From NCBI RefSeq assembly GCF_001513785.1, contig NZ_LNQS01000008.1, positions 620,001-684,000 on the forward strand: a DNA stretch of 64,000 bases, written 5' to 3'. Each line of letters begins with the position of its first letter. The first letter of the stretch is position 1. The position numbers and the translations under genes were made by a program. Below, piece after piece: positions 16,737-27,033 of this stretch. The notes beneath the pieces were generated by a model. The model was not told the origin of the DNA. It did no database searches and worked only from the letters and a program-made list of their open reading frames with translations. The stretch is from Rheinheimera sp. EpRS3 (GTDB taxonomy: Bacteria > Pseudomonadota > Gammaproteobacteria > Enterobacterales > Alteromonadaceae).

Positions 16737-18494
16737 TTAATTACCGCCGCCGAATTTATCCAGCAGTTTGTCTTTTAACTTATCTTTGGCCTGATCTTTT
16801 ACATCCGCCATTTTAGCGCTAAGCATATTTTCAATGCTGCCGCTGATGTCGGCCACTTCACCATCTTGCTGGGTTAACAGTGCTGCCCAGTCCTGCTGGC
16901 CAGCCAGGCCGGTTTGCAGCTGGCTGTTTAGCTTTGCCTGTAACTCAGCTTGGTACGCCGCCACTTTTTGCTTGGCCTCGCCCAGCAGCGCATCGCCGAG
17001 TATTTTGTCTAACGATGAGCGGATACTTACCTCTGGCGCACTGATAAGGCCAGTGGTGGCGATATTAAGCGGAATTTGCTGTTGCTGGTTAAGTAAGTTG
17101 GCCAGTTGCTGCAGGTACTTATTGCCGGTGCTGTTAAAGTTAGCGGCGTTTAATACCACGCTGGCTTGCTGGGTTATTTGGTTATCGGTCAGGTTTAACT
17201 TACCGCTGGAGCTGATTAAACCGGCGGCCAGATCCAGTGAGGTATCGCCTTTACCTAAGGTGAGCGGTTGCAGGTTTAAGCCGTCCAGTTGCCAGTTAAG
17301 GTTAGTCACCATTTGCTGCAGCACAGCAAAATCGCCGCTTAGCTTAAACGCTGCCAGTTGTGGCAGTTGTTTTACATCCAGTGAAAACTTGGTGGCGCTG
17401 TTAATCAGCGCATGCTGGGCGGTAATATCCTGCAGCGCTATGGTGGCCTCGCCGCCGCCAATCAGCCAGTTAACCCTGGCAGTTTTTACCCAGAAATCCG
17501 GATAAGGCTGGCCCGGTAACGGCAGAATACGGTTCGGTAACACCACTTCAGGTTCAGCTGTTTCACTACCCTGCCCTGCTGATATGCCACCTTCCGGTAT
17601 ATAAGGCTTGGCCAGTTCATACACCGTTTGTAGCTGCGCTACGCGCTCGCCCCAGACATCGCCGAGCAAAATCTGGCTGATACCGGCCAGGCCGCCATCG
17701 CTCAGGTTAGCCAGCTGCTGCACTTTAGCGTAATCGGCCAAGCTCGCGGCTTTTAGCTCTTCTACCGCGCGCTGCAGGCTGTCTTTACTCTGCGTTAATT
17801 GCTGCTTTACCTGCTCTACTTTGGCTTTTTCGCTGTTAAGTTTGTCTTTTAACTGCTGTAGCTGCTGGGCTTTTGCGGCTAAATCGGCAGCGTTGCTGAT
17901 TTTACTGTCGGTTAAGGCTTTAATATCAGTTTGGTACTGCGCCAGCGAGTCTTTAGTAGGCAGCTGGGTTTTCAGTGTTTTTAGTTGCTGCTGCTCAGTA
18001 GCCGCCAGTTGTTTTAGTGCTTCGGCTTTGGCCGGGGTTTGCAGGTTGGCACGGGCGATAAGCTCATCGGCGTCTGGCAGGTCTACCTGCAGCAGCTCGG
18101 CTATATCAACTTTTTCACCTTCAACGCCAGGCACGCGGTAAACCTCGCCTTCGCTGCTACGCTCGGCGCCATACTGCAGGCCATCGACTGTCAGCTCATC
18201 AATAACGTAATAGCCTAACAGCGCCGGCCACACTTCCAGTGCGGCGCGGGCATGGCCAAAACTTAAACTGTTGTGGGTGGGCTTAGCGGCGTCGGTTATT
18301 TGCAGGTCATTAATACGCAGCGCCAACGGCGCCAGCTCAAGCGATACCTTGCTGATATTGACCTCAGCACCGACAACTTTTTCCAGGCTGTATACCATAC
18401 CCAGGCGAATCGCCGGGCCGGCGACCAGATAAACCAACGCCAGCAGAGCGGCAAAGAAAACAATAAACACTAACCAACCGGATTTACGGATCAT
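16737..18494 (-). CDS. TIGR03545 family envelope protein
   Basis: A 585-residue protein with one N-terminal membrane helix (about 7-27, VFIVFFAALLALVYLVAGP), then GAEVNISKVSLELAPLALRI, an AsmA-like opening that suggests a periplasmic lipid-tunnel-type beta domain. A long coiled coil follows (about 165-250, rich in QQL and EELK). The C-terminal half is again beta-rich (AGLISSSGKLNLTDNQIT), ending in a charged helix (KDKLKDKLLDKFGGGN). TIGR03545 proteins are uncharacterised and typically encoded with TIGR03546, as here, with a 10-nt gap. The pairing makes the assignment fairly firm; the function is unknown. Confidence 0.85.
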   Translation of the reverse strand: MIRKSGWLVFIVFFAALLALVYLVAGPAIRLGMVYSLEKVVGAEVNISKVSLELAPLALRINDLQITDAAKPTHNSLSFGHARAALEVWPALLGYYVIDELTVDGLQYGAERSSEGEVYRVPGVEGEKVDIAELLQVDLPDADELIARANLQTPAKAEALKQLAATEQQQLKTLKTQLPTKDSLAQYQTDIKALTDSKISNAADLAAKAQQLQQLKDKLNSEKAKVEQVKQQLTQSKDSLQRAVEELKAASLADYAKVQQLANLSDGGLAGISQILLGDVWGERVAQLQTVYELAKPYIPEGGISAGQGSETAEPEVVLPNRILPLPGQPYPDFWVKTARVNWLIGGGEATIALQDITAQHALINSATKFSLDVKQLPQLAAFKLSGDFAVLQQMVTNLNWQLDGLNLQPLTLGKGDTSLDLAAGLISSSGKLNLTDNQITQQASVVLNAANFNSTGNKYLQQLANLLNQQQQIPLNIATTGLISAPEVSIRSSLDKILGDALLGEAKQKVAAYQAELQAKLNSQLQTGLAGQQDWAALLTQQDGEVADISGSIENMLSAKMADVKDQAKDKLKDKLLDKFGGGN

Positions 18495-18504
18495 GCTCAG
18501 CTCC

Positions 18505-18996
18505 TTAATTCAATTTTTCGTACAGCGCAAACAGCTTGCTGGCTTTTAACATTTGGGTGAGCTTCCATTTTTCGACACTGCTCATCACACGGCTGCGGTA
18601 TTGCATCACCAGCACTTTGCTGAGCCAGGCTACCGGCACTACTAACACGGCACCCAGCACAAAAGCGCCCAGCGTTAGGGTGTGATGTAAATGCAGCAGT
18701 TGCAGCGTTTCGGTATTGGCCAGTAGTTTAAGCAGGGTGTCGTTTTGCGCGTACTGCCAGGTCAGGTTTTCCAGCGGAGTAGCAAACAGCAGCATTAAGC
18801 CTTCGGTTAGGCCCCATACCACAATAAAAGTAGACAGGTTAATGGTTAGCAGACACACAATAAGCACGATAAGCAGTGTCAGTAAACCCAGCGGCAATAT
18901 GCCGGCAAACAGGCCCAGCGCAATGGCCCAGCCAATTTGCCAGGGCGAGGCTTGTGAGTTCAGTACTTTTAGAATTTTAGCCAGCATGGTAAGCAT
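18505..18996 (-). CDS. TIGR03546 family membrane protein (DUF2062-like)
   Basis: About 163 residues, opening MLTMLAKILKVLNSQASPWQ and then WAIALGLFAGILPLG, the hallmark of this DUF2062-related family. Four or five hydrophobic segments follow (LLTLLIVLIVCLLTINLS, FIVVWGLTEGLMLLF, LGAVLVVPVAWLS). I chose the ATG at 18994-18996 because GGAG lies 5 nt before it; an upstream in-frame GTG overlaps that GGAG. It is first in the two-gene operon with TIGR03545 and presumably forms the integral-membrane partner of that periplasmic protein. Function unknown. Confidence 0.87.
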   Translation of the reverse strand: MLTMLAKILKVLNSQASPWQIGWAIALGLFAGILPLGLLTLLIVLIVCLLTINLSTFIVVWGLTEGLMLLFATPLENLTWQYAQNDTLLKLLANTETLQLLHLHHTLTLGAFVLGAVLVVPVAWLSKVLVMQYRSRVMSSVEKWKLTQMLKASKLFALYEKLN

Positions 18997-19146
18997 AAAC
19001 ACTCCGGTAAACAGGCTGTATCAAGTTATGATATGAGGTTGTTATATAAGGTAACAGTGTCAGGGCATTTTGTCAGGCGTAAAAAAGTGACTAAGTGTTT
19101 AAGTGACAAAAGTGTTGAAGTGGTGCCGCTTTAATACATCAGCGAT

Positions 19147-19178
19147 AAAAAAGGCGCTAAGCCTTTACAGCCAGCGCC
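19147..19178 (-). terminator. Intrinsic terminator after the NhaC-type gene
   Basis: On the minus strand GGCGCT and AGCGCC pair (19173-19178 with 19153-19158), with further partial pairing inside, and are followed by six T residues (19147-19152). It sits about 30 nt beyond the stop codon of the antiporter gene. Confidence 0.75.
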
Positions 19179-19208
19179 CCGTATTAAACAGGCAGCTTAA
19201 ACAGGCGG

Positions 19209-20693
19209 TTACGCCAGGGCAATGAAGCCAAAAAATGCCAGTACCGCTGCAGCAAACGCATACGGGAACTGGGTTAATGCATGGCTCATCAGGTTACAGC
19301 CCGAACCCTGTGCTGCCAGTACGGTAGAGTCACTGTAAAAGCAGGCCTGGCTGCCAAATGAGCTGGCCGATAACAGCGCACCTATTACCAACGGAATATT
19401 GGCTTCAACGGCAAACGCCAGTGGCATAACAATAGGAATAGACACCGCAAAAATACCCCAGGACGAACCGGTAGCAAACGCCAGCACTGCCATAGATAAA
19501 AACACCAGCGCCGGTAGCATTTGGGCACTCATATAAGGCGCCAGGTTATCAATAATAAACTGTGGCAGGCCTAACTGATCGCAGACATCTTTAAAAACAA
19601 AAGCGGCGATAACGGTGCAAATAGCAGGCAACATGGTTTTAAAACCATGGATCATTACGTCCATCATTTCAGAAATATTCATCAGGCGCTGCACTAAATA
19701 CAGCGGTAATGTCAGCAGGAAAGTCATTAACAGGCCTTTCCATACGTCAATTTCAAACCAGATGGTAAAACCAACCAGCATAATCATTGGCAGCAAAAAG
19801 TTATGTAACTTGCCGGTTTTGCGGTTGCTTTGCTCAAACTCTTCATCAAACGACTGCACGGCAAAATCATCAGCCGAGTGGGTATCCTGTGCGGTAGTGG
19901 CCGAATGAGGCGCATCTTCTGCCGCGATCAATGATTGCTGTGCTGCCAGCTCGGCTTTTTTCATCGGGCCAAATAGCGGCACTACGCCAAGAATAACCAG
20001 AATAACCATAATCATCGCCAGCCAGGCGTACAACATATAAGGAATGGCAGAAATATAGGTTTGAATACCGCTGGCGTCACCTGCCGGTGTTACATCATTA
20101 GCGACCAGCAAACCGCCGAAGAACACCGCCCAGGTTGAAATGGGAATAAGCACACAAATGGGTGCGGCGGTAGAGTCGACAATATAGGCCAGCATCTCGC
20201 GTGATACTTTGTATTTGTCGGTAATGCGCTTCATGGTTTCACCCACTGTCAGCGCATTTAAGTAGTCATCAACAAAAATAACAATACCCAAAAAGCAGGT
20301 CATCAGCATGGAAGACTTACGCCCGGTAGCCACACGCTGCGCGGCGCGGCCAAAAGCAAAAGCCCCGCCAGTGTGCACCAGCAAAGCGATAAGTGAGCCA
20401 AAACCACCACACACCAGAATTAACCAGCCAATGGTTTCGTCCTGCATTACCCGCAGTGAAGTGTCGGCCATATTGCCTAAAGCACCTGCGGGCGATAGCA
20501 GCAACATACCGGCAATTGCCCCCATGATCAGCGCCAATATCGGCCGTTTCAGCCAGATAGCAATAGCCAGCACTACAACAGGGGGTATTAAACTTATGAT
20601 GGAAGGTTCGATAGTGATAACGTCGGCGGCCGCTTCGGCCGCCGCAGCAACAGGTTCGGCGAGGCTCTCAACCAGGGTATCTGCTGACATCAT
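19209..20693 (-). CDS. Na+/H+ antiporter, NhaC family
   Basis: A 494-residue polytopic membrane protein with about 11-12 hydrophobic segments. Typical NhaC-family stretches are IVIFVDDYLNALTVGETMK (with the paired acidic residues in the membrane), DSTAAPICVLIPISTWAVFF and SCSFGSQACFYSDST-like end segments (SASSFGSQACFYSDSTVLAA). An acidic hydrophilic loop near residues 255-290 faces the cytosol. Members exchange sodium or sometimes amino acids or organic acids for protons, so substrate is not certain. It is monocistronic, with a terminator behind it. A GAGAA stretch lies 8 nt before the first ATG; the second ATG directly follows. Confidence 0.88.
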   Translation of the reverse strand: MMSADTLVESLAEPVAAAAEAAADVITIEPSIISLIPPVVVLAIAIWLKRPILALIMGAIAGMLLLSPAGALGNMADTSLRVMQDETIGWLILVCGGFGSLIALLVHTGGAFAFGRAAQRVATGRKSSMLMTCFLGIVIFVDDYLNALTVGETMKRITDKYKVSREMLAYIVDSTAAPICVLIPISTWAVFFGGLLVANDVTPAGDASGIQTYISAIPYMLYAWLAMIMVILVILGVVPLFGPMKKAELAAQQSLIAAEDAPHSATTAQDTHSADDFAVQSFDEEFEQSNRKTGKLHNFLLPMIMLVGFTIWFEIDVWKGLLMTFLLTLPLYLVQRLMNISEMMDVMIHGFKTMLPAICTVIAAFVFKDVCDQLGLPQFIIDNLAPYMSAQMLPALVFLSMAVLAFATGSSWGIFAVSIPIVMPLAFAVEANIPLVIGALLSASSFGSQACFYSDSTVLAAQGSGCNLMSHALTQFPYAFAAAVLAFFGFIALA

Positions 20694-20948
20694 TTATTAT
20701 TCTCAAAGTTAACTCCGGCTAGCCGGATAAAAGTTAAGTGAACCGTTGCAGCAGATAACCAAACTCAACGGAGCGTTTGCTTGCTATATCAGCCGTGCTG
20801 CGCTGAAAAAGTGAGCGCTAAACATCAGACTTTACTGCATAAATACGCAGTGCAAGCGTATAGTCAGCCAGTTGCCGAAATACCGCGCAATCATAGCAAA
20901 AAAATTTCTTCTGGCAATCGGATCTTTGTGCAGCTTTGCCCGCTGTGG

Positions 20949-21521
20949 TTACTGTTTCTTCAAGCTATATTCAAAGCCCTGTTCTGCTTCTGAATCGGTA
21001 AAGGTCTGGATTTTTTGTTTGCGGTTAAACTGCTGGTTAACCAGCGAGTTGGGAAAGGTTTCAATACCGTTATTAAAATCTTCCACGTTTTGGTTAAAAA
21101 TACGGATAGCCGCGCCGATATTTTCCTGCTGATTGCTGATTTCCCGCATTAGATTATTAAAGCTTTCGGATGCTTTCAGCTCAGGATAGTTTTCTACCGC
21201 TACCTGTAAGCCTTTAATAAGATTCGTGGTTTTCTGTTCAGCTTGTGCCAGGCCGGCAGTGTCTACGTTATCTGCTGACAGGCTGTGTAAGGCGCTGCGC
21301 AACTCAGTGATCTGTGTCATTACCCCCGCTTCGTATAACTGATATTGCTCGGTCAGTTGTTCCAGTGCCGGGATAATTTTGTTTTTCTGCCGTTCCTGCG
21401 TAATAACATTGGCCCAGGCCCGCTCTACCGCGTTAAGGCGGGTAATAATGCCGTTGTAAATGACGATAATAATAATCGCCAGTAAAGCAGCAATAACGGC
21501 AACAGTAATAAAAGTGGTCAT
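20949..21521 (-). CDS. LemA family protein
   Basis: A 190-residue protein with one N-terminal membrane helix (VIAALLAIIIIVIYNGIIT) followed by the LemA signature RLNAVERAWANVITQERQKNK-type stretch and a long helical bundle with INFMREI-like NNLMREISNQQENIGAAIRIFN. LemA proteins are common membrane-anchored helical proteins without a settled function. The start overlaps the end of the upstream membrane-protein gene by 4 nt, so the two are coupled. The C-terminal tail SEAEQGFEYSLKKQ is short and hydrophilic. Confidence 0.92.
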   Translation of the reverse strand: MTTFITVAVIAALLAIIIIVIYNGIITRLNAVERAWANVITQERQKNKIIPALEQLTEQYQLYEAGVMTQITELRSALHSLSADNVDTAGLAQAEQKTTNLIKGLQVAVENYPELKASESFNNLMREISNQQENIGAAIRIFNQNVEDFNNGIETFPNSLVNQQFNRKQKIQTFTDSEAEQGFEYSLKKQ

Positions 21522-22561
21522 AGTCTGGCATCCTGTAAAGAAATAGCTGCATGATTGGCAAGATGATGAATAAAATGCAACGCCTGATGCAATTTGTCCA
21601 GCGGTGTGTGGGCTGCAATTTCCTGGCGGAATAGCTCGGGCTGCTGCAACGAGTATTGCCGCTTGGCCAGCAGCAGGTTGTTGTCATTAAATGACAGACA
21701 TAAACCGGCATCGGGCTGCAGTTCAACATTAGGCCGTTGTAATATCGGATACAGATCTTCAAAAGCAACCACTACTGCAGGTTTCATCAGCCGGGCTGCC
21801 TGCATTTCATCTGTACTTTGCACCCGGTAGTGATTATTAAAACGGTTAGATGCCGGACGATAAGTGGCCGGTAGTTTGTGATCCGGCGCATGGCTGTAAA
21901 CTAATACAGCCGGGCTTTTAAACTGCGGAACACAGATACCATAGCGGTGATAGTGGTCGTATACCGTTCTGGTACGGATACGGGTTCCGCCTTTACCGTC
22001 ACTTTCGGTATAGGTTTCTCTGCGTTTATCCACATAATGAAAATGATAAAAATAGTAGCTGAAACTGCTGTTATCGCTTGCTGAATGTCCCTGATAAAGC
22101 TGCTCTATTTTCCGGCTGTAATTGCCCCGTTTAAATTCTAAAAAGGCCGCCAGTAGCTGATTGGCCACATCTTTTGCTGCCAGTGGTTTAATCTGGTTAT
22201 CGAACAAGACGTTTTTAGTAAAAATATCATTGGATAACCGGCTTACACTGCGGTTACGCGACAGGGCAAACAATAACAGCCCGGCCGCGGCAGTCATTAA
22301 CAAGGCAAAACCCGTCCAGCCCGATGGCCGGATATACAGATAATACTGATGCTGAAAAAGCAGTAACAAAGCGCCGGCCAGCGCCAATACTGCCGCCAGA
22401 GCGTATTGCAGCCGGTTACGGTACACCAGTGGCGCATTAAAACGCGCGGCCAGTTCCGTGATCTCCAGCAAGTCCTGCACGGTGGTAGCAGTACGGCTGC
22501 GCTGTGTCAGCTCAGCCATTAACTGTTTTAATCTGCTGTTATGTGTTGCCGCAACGGCCAT
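21518..22561 (-). CDS. Membrane protein of unknown function, LemA partner
   Basis: About 347 residues. A short helical N-terminus (ELTQRSRTATTVQDLLEITE) is followed by two membrane helices close together (about 55-72 and 83-100, YALAAVLALAGALLLLF and GFALLMTAAAGLLLFAL). A large soluble domain follows, rich in aromatic and His residues (FSYYFYHFHYVDKRRETY, TVYDHYHRYG). It recalls DUF3137-type proteins found with LemA, but I could not confirm that. I chose the ATG at 22559-22561 because GGA then sits 6 nt upstream; another ATG lies two codons earlier. Coupled by a 4-nt overlap to lemA, so probably one complex. Confidence 0.7.
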   Translation of the reverse strand: MAVAATHNSRLKQLMAELTQRSRTATTVQDLLEITELAARFNAPLVYRNRLQYALAAVLALAGALLLLFQHQYYLYIRPSGWTGFALLMTAAAGLLLFALSRNRSVSRLSNDIFTKNVLFDNQIKPLAAKDVANQLLAAFLEFKRGNYSRKIEQLYQGHSASDNSSFSYYFYHFHYVDKRRETYTESDGKGGTRIRTRTVYDHYHRYGICVPQFKSPAVLVYSHAPDHKLPATYRPASNRFNNHYRVQSTDEMQAARLMKPAVVVAFEDLYPILQRPNVELQPDAGLCLSFNDNNLLLAKRQYSLQQPELFRQEIAAHTPLDKLHQALHFIHHLANHAAISLQDARL

Positions 22562-22696
22562 AAGCATTCCGTCTATCTGTTTTACGCTACCGGCACTATA
22601 ACAGAAATAAAAACCGGAACAATATCAAGGTATTGATTCAGCTTTAACGGCATATTGCTTTTAAAAACTGCTGTTTATTCTGCACGCGTTGAGAAC

Positions 22697-23923
22697 CTAC
22701 AGCTGAACTAACTTTGTGGCAATCTGCTTCATGGCAGCAGCTGCTTTGTCGTCCACGCCTCGGTTCATCAGGATAATAAAGCCATCTTTGCTACTGCGGT
22801 CAAAATAAAGCGCGGTAAAGACACCTAAGTCTGAACCCATATGGCCTGTTAAGCCCATTTCGTTGTCTCGCCAGAAAAAACGTTGATTAGCAGAAACTGA
22901 CTCTGGCAGTTGTAAGCTAAACATTTCGTTATACATTGTGTCCGACAATAAAGGACGACCAGCACTATCCTGATTGTTCAGTATGGCAACCAGAAACTGA
23001 CTCAGTTCGCTGATGCTACTGCGAACACCTCCGTTCGGGTATTGTGGATTACCGAAATGCGGGTAAGGTTTGAAGCTTTTGTACTTTGCAGGCGGATCAA
23101 TATAACGGCCAATCAGGTAGTTTAGGCTTGGCGACTCCGTATCAGCGCAAAGAAACAAATAAGGTACACATTGTTCTACTTCATAAGGTACTGCCACAGT
23201 TTCCAGAGCCACATCATGCAGCAACCAGCTGGTATGGGGCATTGCCAAAGCCGGAAACAAATTATCTTTGCTGTACTGTGCAAGCGACATGCTTGTTGTT
23301 GCTTCGACCAGATAGCCGGCAAGCCCCGCAGCCAAATTACTGTACTGGCGTTTTTCACCGGGTAACTGCAGCAAAAAGTGTTCACCTTGCCGGTAATTAT
23401 CGCCATCAGCTGACAGCAGGCTGGTTAGATGTTGCCCTAAGGAGATATCTGGATCCCGATTTTCTGCATAACTGTTGATGTCATAAAAATCTGCAATGCC
23501 AGATGAATGGCTGGCCAGATGGCGCAAGGTTATTTTTTCGTCAGCAGTATGGGGATTATCGACCCTGAATGGCAGATAGTTATTAATATCTTGCGCTAAA
23601 TCGAGCTTACCCTGATCCACCAGTTGCAACAGCACAAGGCCCATAATGGGTTTACTGATCGATGCCAGATTAAATAAGGTGCCTTTGGTTACCGGCGCGC
23701 CGGTTTCAATATTGGCTTTGCCATAAGTTTGCAGCAATACTGTCTGACCGTTTTTAATCCGCGCAATCGCAAGGCCGGGTATAGCAGCCTCTTCCATCAG
23801 AGCAGGCAAGTACAGCTCCAGCTCAGCTATATTCTGGCTAACGTTTTGCTGCTTTGGCAGTACAAACCATAGTGCGGCTATGGCAAAGAACAGCACTAAA
23901 ACAAATCCACAGAATTTTTTCAT
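22697..23923 (-). CDS. Serine hydrolase, class C beta-lactamase fold
   Basis: A 408-residue protein with an N-terminal signal or anchor helix (FVLVLFFAIAALWFVL). The beta-lactamase/transpeptidase motifs are in order: SxxK as S88-I-S-K91 (LASISKPIMG), YxN as YSN (QYSNLAAGLAGYLVE), and GHMGSD near the C-terminus in place of KTG (HxG type). The HxG form points to esterase, peptidase or EstB-like members rather than a true AmpC. It is periplasmic by its leader. It lies alone on the minus strand, with AGGA 9 nt before the ATG. Confidence 0.88.
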   Translation of the reverse strand: MKKFCGFVLVLFFAIAALWFVLPKQQNVSQNIAELELYLPALMEEAAIPGLAIARIKNGQTVLLQTYGKANIETGAPVTKGTLFNLASISKPIMGLVLLQLVDQGKLDLAQDINNYLPFRVDNPHTADEKITLRHLASHSSGIADFYDINSYAENRDPDISLGQHLTSLLSADGDNYRQGEHFLLQLPGEKRQYSNLAAGLAGYLVEATTSMSLAQYSKDNLFPALAMPHTSWLLHDVALETVAVPYEVEQCVPYLFLCADTESPSLNYLIGRYIDPPAKYKSFKPYPHFGNPQYPNGGVRSSISELSQFLVAILNNQDSAGRPLLSDTMYNEMFSLQLPESVSANQRFFWRDNEMGLTGHMGSDLGVFTALYFDRSSKDGFIILMNRGVDDKAAAAMKQIATKLVQL

Positions 23924-24113
23924 TCACATCAATCCTTTAGTTATAGAAATTAGGGATTTGCAAATAATACGCCATAGCGATAATTCATATAACGCTTTGA
24001 AATTAATCTGGTTTATATTTTTATATTGGTGAGATAAGCAGCGACTTTCACTATCAGTTAGTGAAAATGCATACAATGCAGGCTGATTTCACCTGCTGGC
24101 AATACAACGCGAA

Positions 24114-24140
24114 TAAAAAAGGCGGCCATCAGGCCGCCTT
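24114..24140 (-). terminator. Intrinsic terminator after valS
   Basis: Perfect 9-bp stem AAGGCGGCC / GGCCGCCTT with a 4-nt loop, followed on the minus strand by a run of T (24114-24120). It lies 23 nt beyond the valS stop and ends the pepA-holC-valS operon. Confidence 0.9.
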
Positions 24141-24163
24141 AGCACTACACAAACTCGCTTGGT

Positions 24164-27019
24164 TTAAAGCGCAGCAATCTCGGCTTGTTGGGCTTGCAGC
24201 TTAATCACGGCCTGCTCCAGCTCGGCTTGCTTGGCGCGCTCTTTCTCCAATACCGCTTCCGGGGCTTTGGCAACAAAACCTTCGTTGCTAAGCTTGCCTG
24301 CTACGCGGGCCAGTTCCTGCTGGGTTTTCTCCAGCTGCTTGGCAATGCGGCTTAACTCAGCGTCTTTATCAATTAAACCGGCCATCGGAATGAGTAAATC
24401 CATGCTGCCGATTAACTGCGTGGCACAGGTTGGCGCTGGCGCATCAGCTGACAGTACAGTGATTTGCTCCAGCTTGGCCAGGTTCATCAGGAAGCTCTCA
24501 TTTTCGCTTAAGCGGCGCTGCTCTTCGCTGTTTACATTGCGCAGTAATATGCTCAGCGGCTTACCAGGCGCAATATTCATCTCACCGCGCACGTTACGAA
24601 TGGCAGTGATCACCGCTTTTAACCATTCCAAATCAGCAGTGGCGGTAGCATCAACCAGGCTGTCATCCACTTGCGGGTAAGCTTGCAACATAATGCTGTC
24701 CGCTGTGACGTTGGCTAATGGTTTTACCGACTGCCAAATGGTTTCGGTAATAAACGGCATTATCGGGTGCATTAAGCGCAGCAGGCTTTCCAGCACGGTA
24801 ACTAAGGTATGCCGCGTGGCGCGTTGCTGGGCTTCATTGCCTTTAAACAGCACCGGTTTGGTCAGCTCTAAATACCAGTCACAGAACTGGTTCCAGGTAA
24901 ATTCGTACAACGCAGTGGCGGCTAAATCAAAGCGGTAGGTATCAAAATACTGCCGCACTTGCTTAACGGTTTGCTGGTACTGCGCCAATATCCACTTATC
25001 GGCCAGCGATAACTGCATATCACCGCCGTTAAAGCCACAGTCCTGGCCTTCGGTGTTCATCAGCACATAGCGGCTGGCGTTCCACAGTTTATTGCAGAAG
25101 TTACGGTAGCCCTCTAAACGCTTCATATCCCAGTTAATATCACGGCCGGTAGATGCCAGCGCCGCTAAGGTAAAGCGCAGCGCGTCGGTACCGCTGGCGC
25201 TGATACCTTCAGGGAATTGCTTGCGGGTGCGCTCGGCAATTTTCTCGGCATCTTTGGGCTGCATCATATTACTGGTGCGTTTGGCCAGTAACTCGTCCAG
25301 CGTAATGCCGTCGATCATATCCAGCGGATCAACCACGTTGCCCTTGGATTTCGACATCTTATCGCCGTTTTCATCGCGGATAAGCCCGGTAACATAGACG
25401 GTTTTAAACGGTACCTGCGGCTTACCGTCTTTATCTTTAATAAAGTGCATGGTCATCATGATCATTCTGGCCACCCAGAAGAAAATAATGTCAAAGCCGG
25501 TAACCAGCACATTGGTAGGGTGGAAGGTGCGCAGCGCTTCGGTATCGTCCGGCCAACCCAGGGTAGAGAAAGTCCACAGCGCCGAGCTGAACCAGGTATC
25601 TAGTACATCATCATCCTGCTTTAGCGTAACGCTGTCGGCTAACTGGTGCTTAGCGCGCACTTCAGCTTCATTGCGGCCAACATAGACTTTACCGTTTTGG
25701 TCATACCAGGCCGGAATACGGTGGCCCCACCATAGCTGGCGCGAGATACACCAGTCCTGAATATCGCGCATCCAGCTGTAATACATGTTTTCGTATTGCT
25801 TGGGCACAAATTCAATCTGGCCGCTTTCTACCGCTTCAGTCGCGGTTTTCGCCAGTGGTGCAACCCGCACATACCACTGATCAGTTAGCAGCGGTTCAAT
25901 TACCACGCCGCTACGGTCACCGTAAGGCAGGGTGTTGTTATGATCTTCTACTTTTTCCAGCAAACCAGCGGCGTCAAAGGCAGCGACTATAGCTTTGCGC
26001 GCGGCATAGCGGTCCAGCCCCTGATACTCTGTAGGAATAACACCAACCAGCGCCGGGTTTAACTCGCCATTGCAGTGGAAGCCTTCACCTTCGCTGCGGA
26101 TAGTGGCATCCGGTGTCATCACGTTAATCATTGGCAGCTGGTGGCGCTTGCCCACTTCGTAGTCGTTAAAATCGTGTGCCGGGGTAATTTTGACGCAGCC
26201 GGTGCCTTTTTCCATATCGGCGTGCTCATCGGCAACGATAGGAATGCGGCGGTTTACCAATGGCAGCAGGATTTCTTTGCCAATCAGTGCCTGATAACGC
26301 TCATCTTCCGGGTTTACCGCTACGCCGGTATCACCGAGCATGGTTTCCGGCCGTGTAGTCGCCACGACCAGGTAATTTTTACCATCGGCCGTTACAGCGC
26401 CGTCGGCCAGCGGATAGCGCAAGTGCCACATCTGGCCTTTTTGCTCTTTGTTTTCTACTTCCAGATCAGAGATGGCGGTGTGCAGTTTCGGATCCCAGTT
26501 TACCAGGCGTTTGCCGCGGTAAATCAGCTCGTCGTCATACAGGCGCACGAACACTTCCTGTACCGCGTTGGATAAGCCTTCATCCATGGTAAAGCGTTCG
26601 CGCTGCCAGTCTACCGAGTTACCTAAACGGCGCATTTGCGAAGTAATAGTGCCGCCGGACTCTTCCTTCCACTGCCAGACTTTTTCAATAAACGCATCGC
26701 GGCCCAGTTGGTGACGGCCAGGTAAGCCTTCTGCCGCCAGTTTACGCTCTACCACCATTTGGGTAGCAATACCGGCGTGGTCGGTACCTACCTGCCACAG
26801 GGTATTTTTACCCTGCATGCGCTGGTAACGGGTAAGGGCGTCCATAATGGTTTGCTGAAAGGCATGGCCCATATGCAGGCTGCCGGTAACATTTGGCGGC
26901 GGGATCATAATGCAGTAGTTACCGTTGCTCTCATCGCCGTGTGGCGCAAAGTAGCCTTTAGCCTGCCAGGCGTTATACATCGCCTGCTCTATTTCACTGG
27001 GATTAAATGTCTTTTCCAT
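24164..27019 (-). CDS. valS: Valyl-tRNA synthetase
   Basis: A 951-residue class I synthetase of normal length. The HIGH-type motif is in [16 protein letters not shown], an inserted editing domain carries [15 protein letters not shown], and the KMSKS loop reads [14 protein letters not shown]. The C-terminal arm is a coiled coil ([18 protein letters not shown]). It charges tRNA-Val in the cytosol and hydrolyses mischarged Thr-tRNA. The gene follows holC after a 14-nt gap, the usual pepA-holC-valS order in gammaproteobacteria. Confidence 0.98.
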   Translation of the reverse strand: MEKTFNPSEIEQAMYNAWQAKGYFAPHGDESNGNYCIMIPPPNVTGSLHMGHAFQQTIMDALTRYQRMQGKNTLWQVGTDHAGIATQMVVERKLAAEGLPGRHQLGRDAFIEKVWQWKEESGGTITSQMRRLGNSVDWQRERFTMDEGLSNAVQEVFVRLYDDELIYRGKRLVNWDPKLHTAISDLEVENKEQKGQMWHLRYPLADGAVTADGKNYLVVATTRPETMLGDTGVAVNPEDERYQALIGKEILLPLVNRRIPIVADEHADMEKGTGCVKITPAHDFNDYEVGKRHQLPMINVMTPDATIRSEGEGFHCNGELNPALVGVIPTEYQGLDRYAARKAIVAAFDAAGLLEKVEDHNNTLPYGDRSGVVIEPLLTDQWYVRVAPLAKTATEAVESGQIEFVPKQYENMYYSWMRDIQDWCISRQLWWGHRIPAWYDQNGKVYVGRNEAEVRAKHQLADSVTLKQDDDVLDTWFSSALWTFSTLGWPDDTEALRTFHPTNVLVTGFDIIFFWVARMIMMTMHFIKDKDGKPQVPFKTVYVTGLIRDENGDKMSKSKGNVVDPLDMIDGITLDELLAKRTSNMMQPKDAEKIAERTRKQFPEGISASGTDALRFTLAALASTGRDINWDMKRLEGYRNFCNKLWNASRYVLMNTEGQDCGFNGGDMQLSLADKWILAQYQQTVKQVRQYFDTYRFDLAATALYEFTWNQFCDWYLELTKPVLFKGNEAQQRATRHTLVTVLESLLRLMHPIMPFITETIWQSVKPLANVTADSIMLQAYPQVDDSLVDATATADLEWLKAVITAIRNVRGEMNIAPGKPLSILLRNVNSEEQRRLSENESFLMNLAKLEQITVLSADAPAPTCATQLIGSMDLLIPMAGLIDKDAELSRIAKQLEKTQQELARVAGKLSNEGFVAKAPEAVLEKERAKQAELEQAVIKLQAQQAEIAAL

Positions 27020-27033
27020 GATAGTACCTGTGC

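Noticed and set aside
21433-21768. Long minus-strand frame overlapping lemA and its partner
   Set aside because: It crosses the junction of two well-supported genes in another frame, has low-quality composition and no binding site.
26075-26575. 166-codon plus-strand frame inside valS
   Set aside because: Shadow of a highly conserved gene on the opposite strand; no start signal or recognisable domain.
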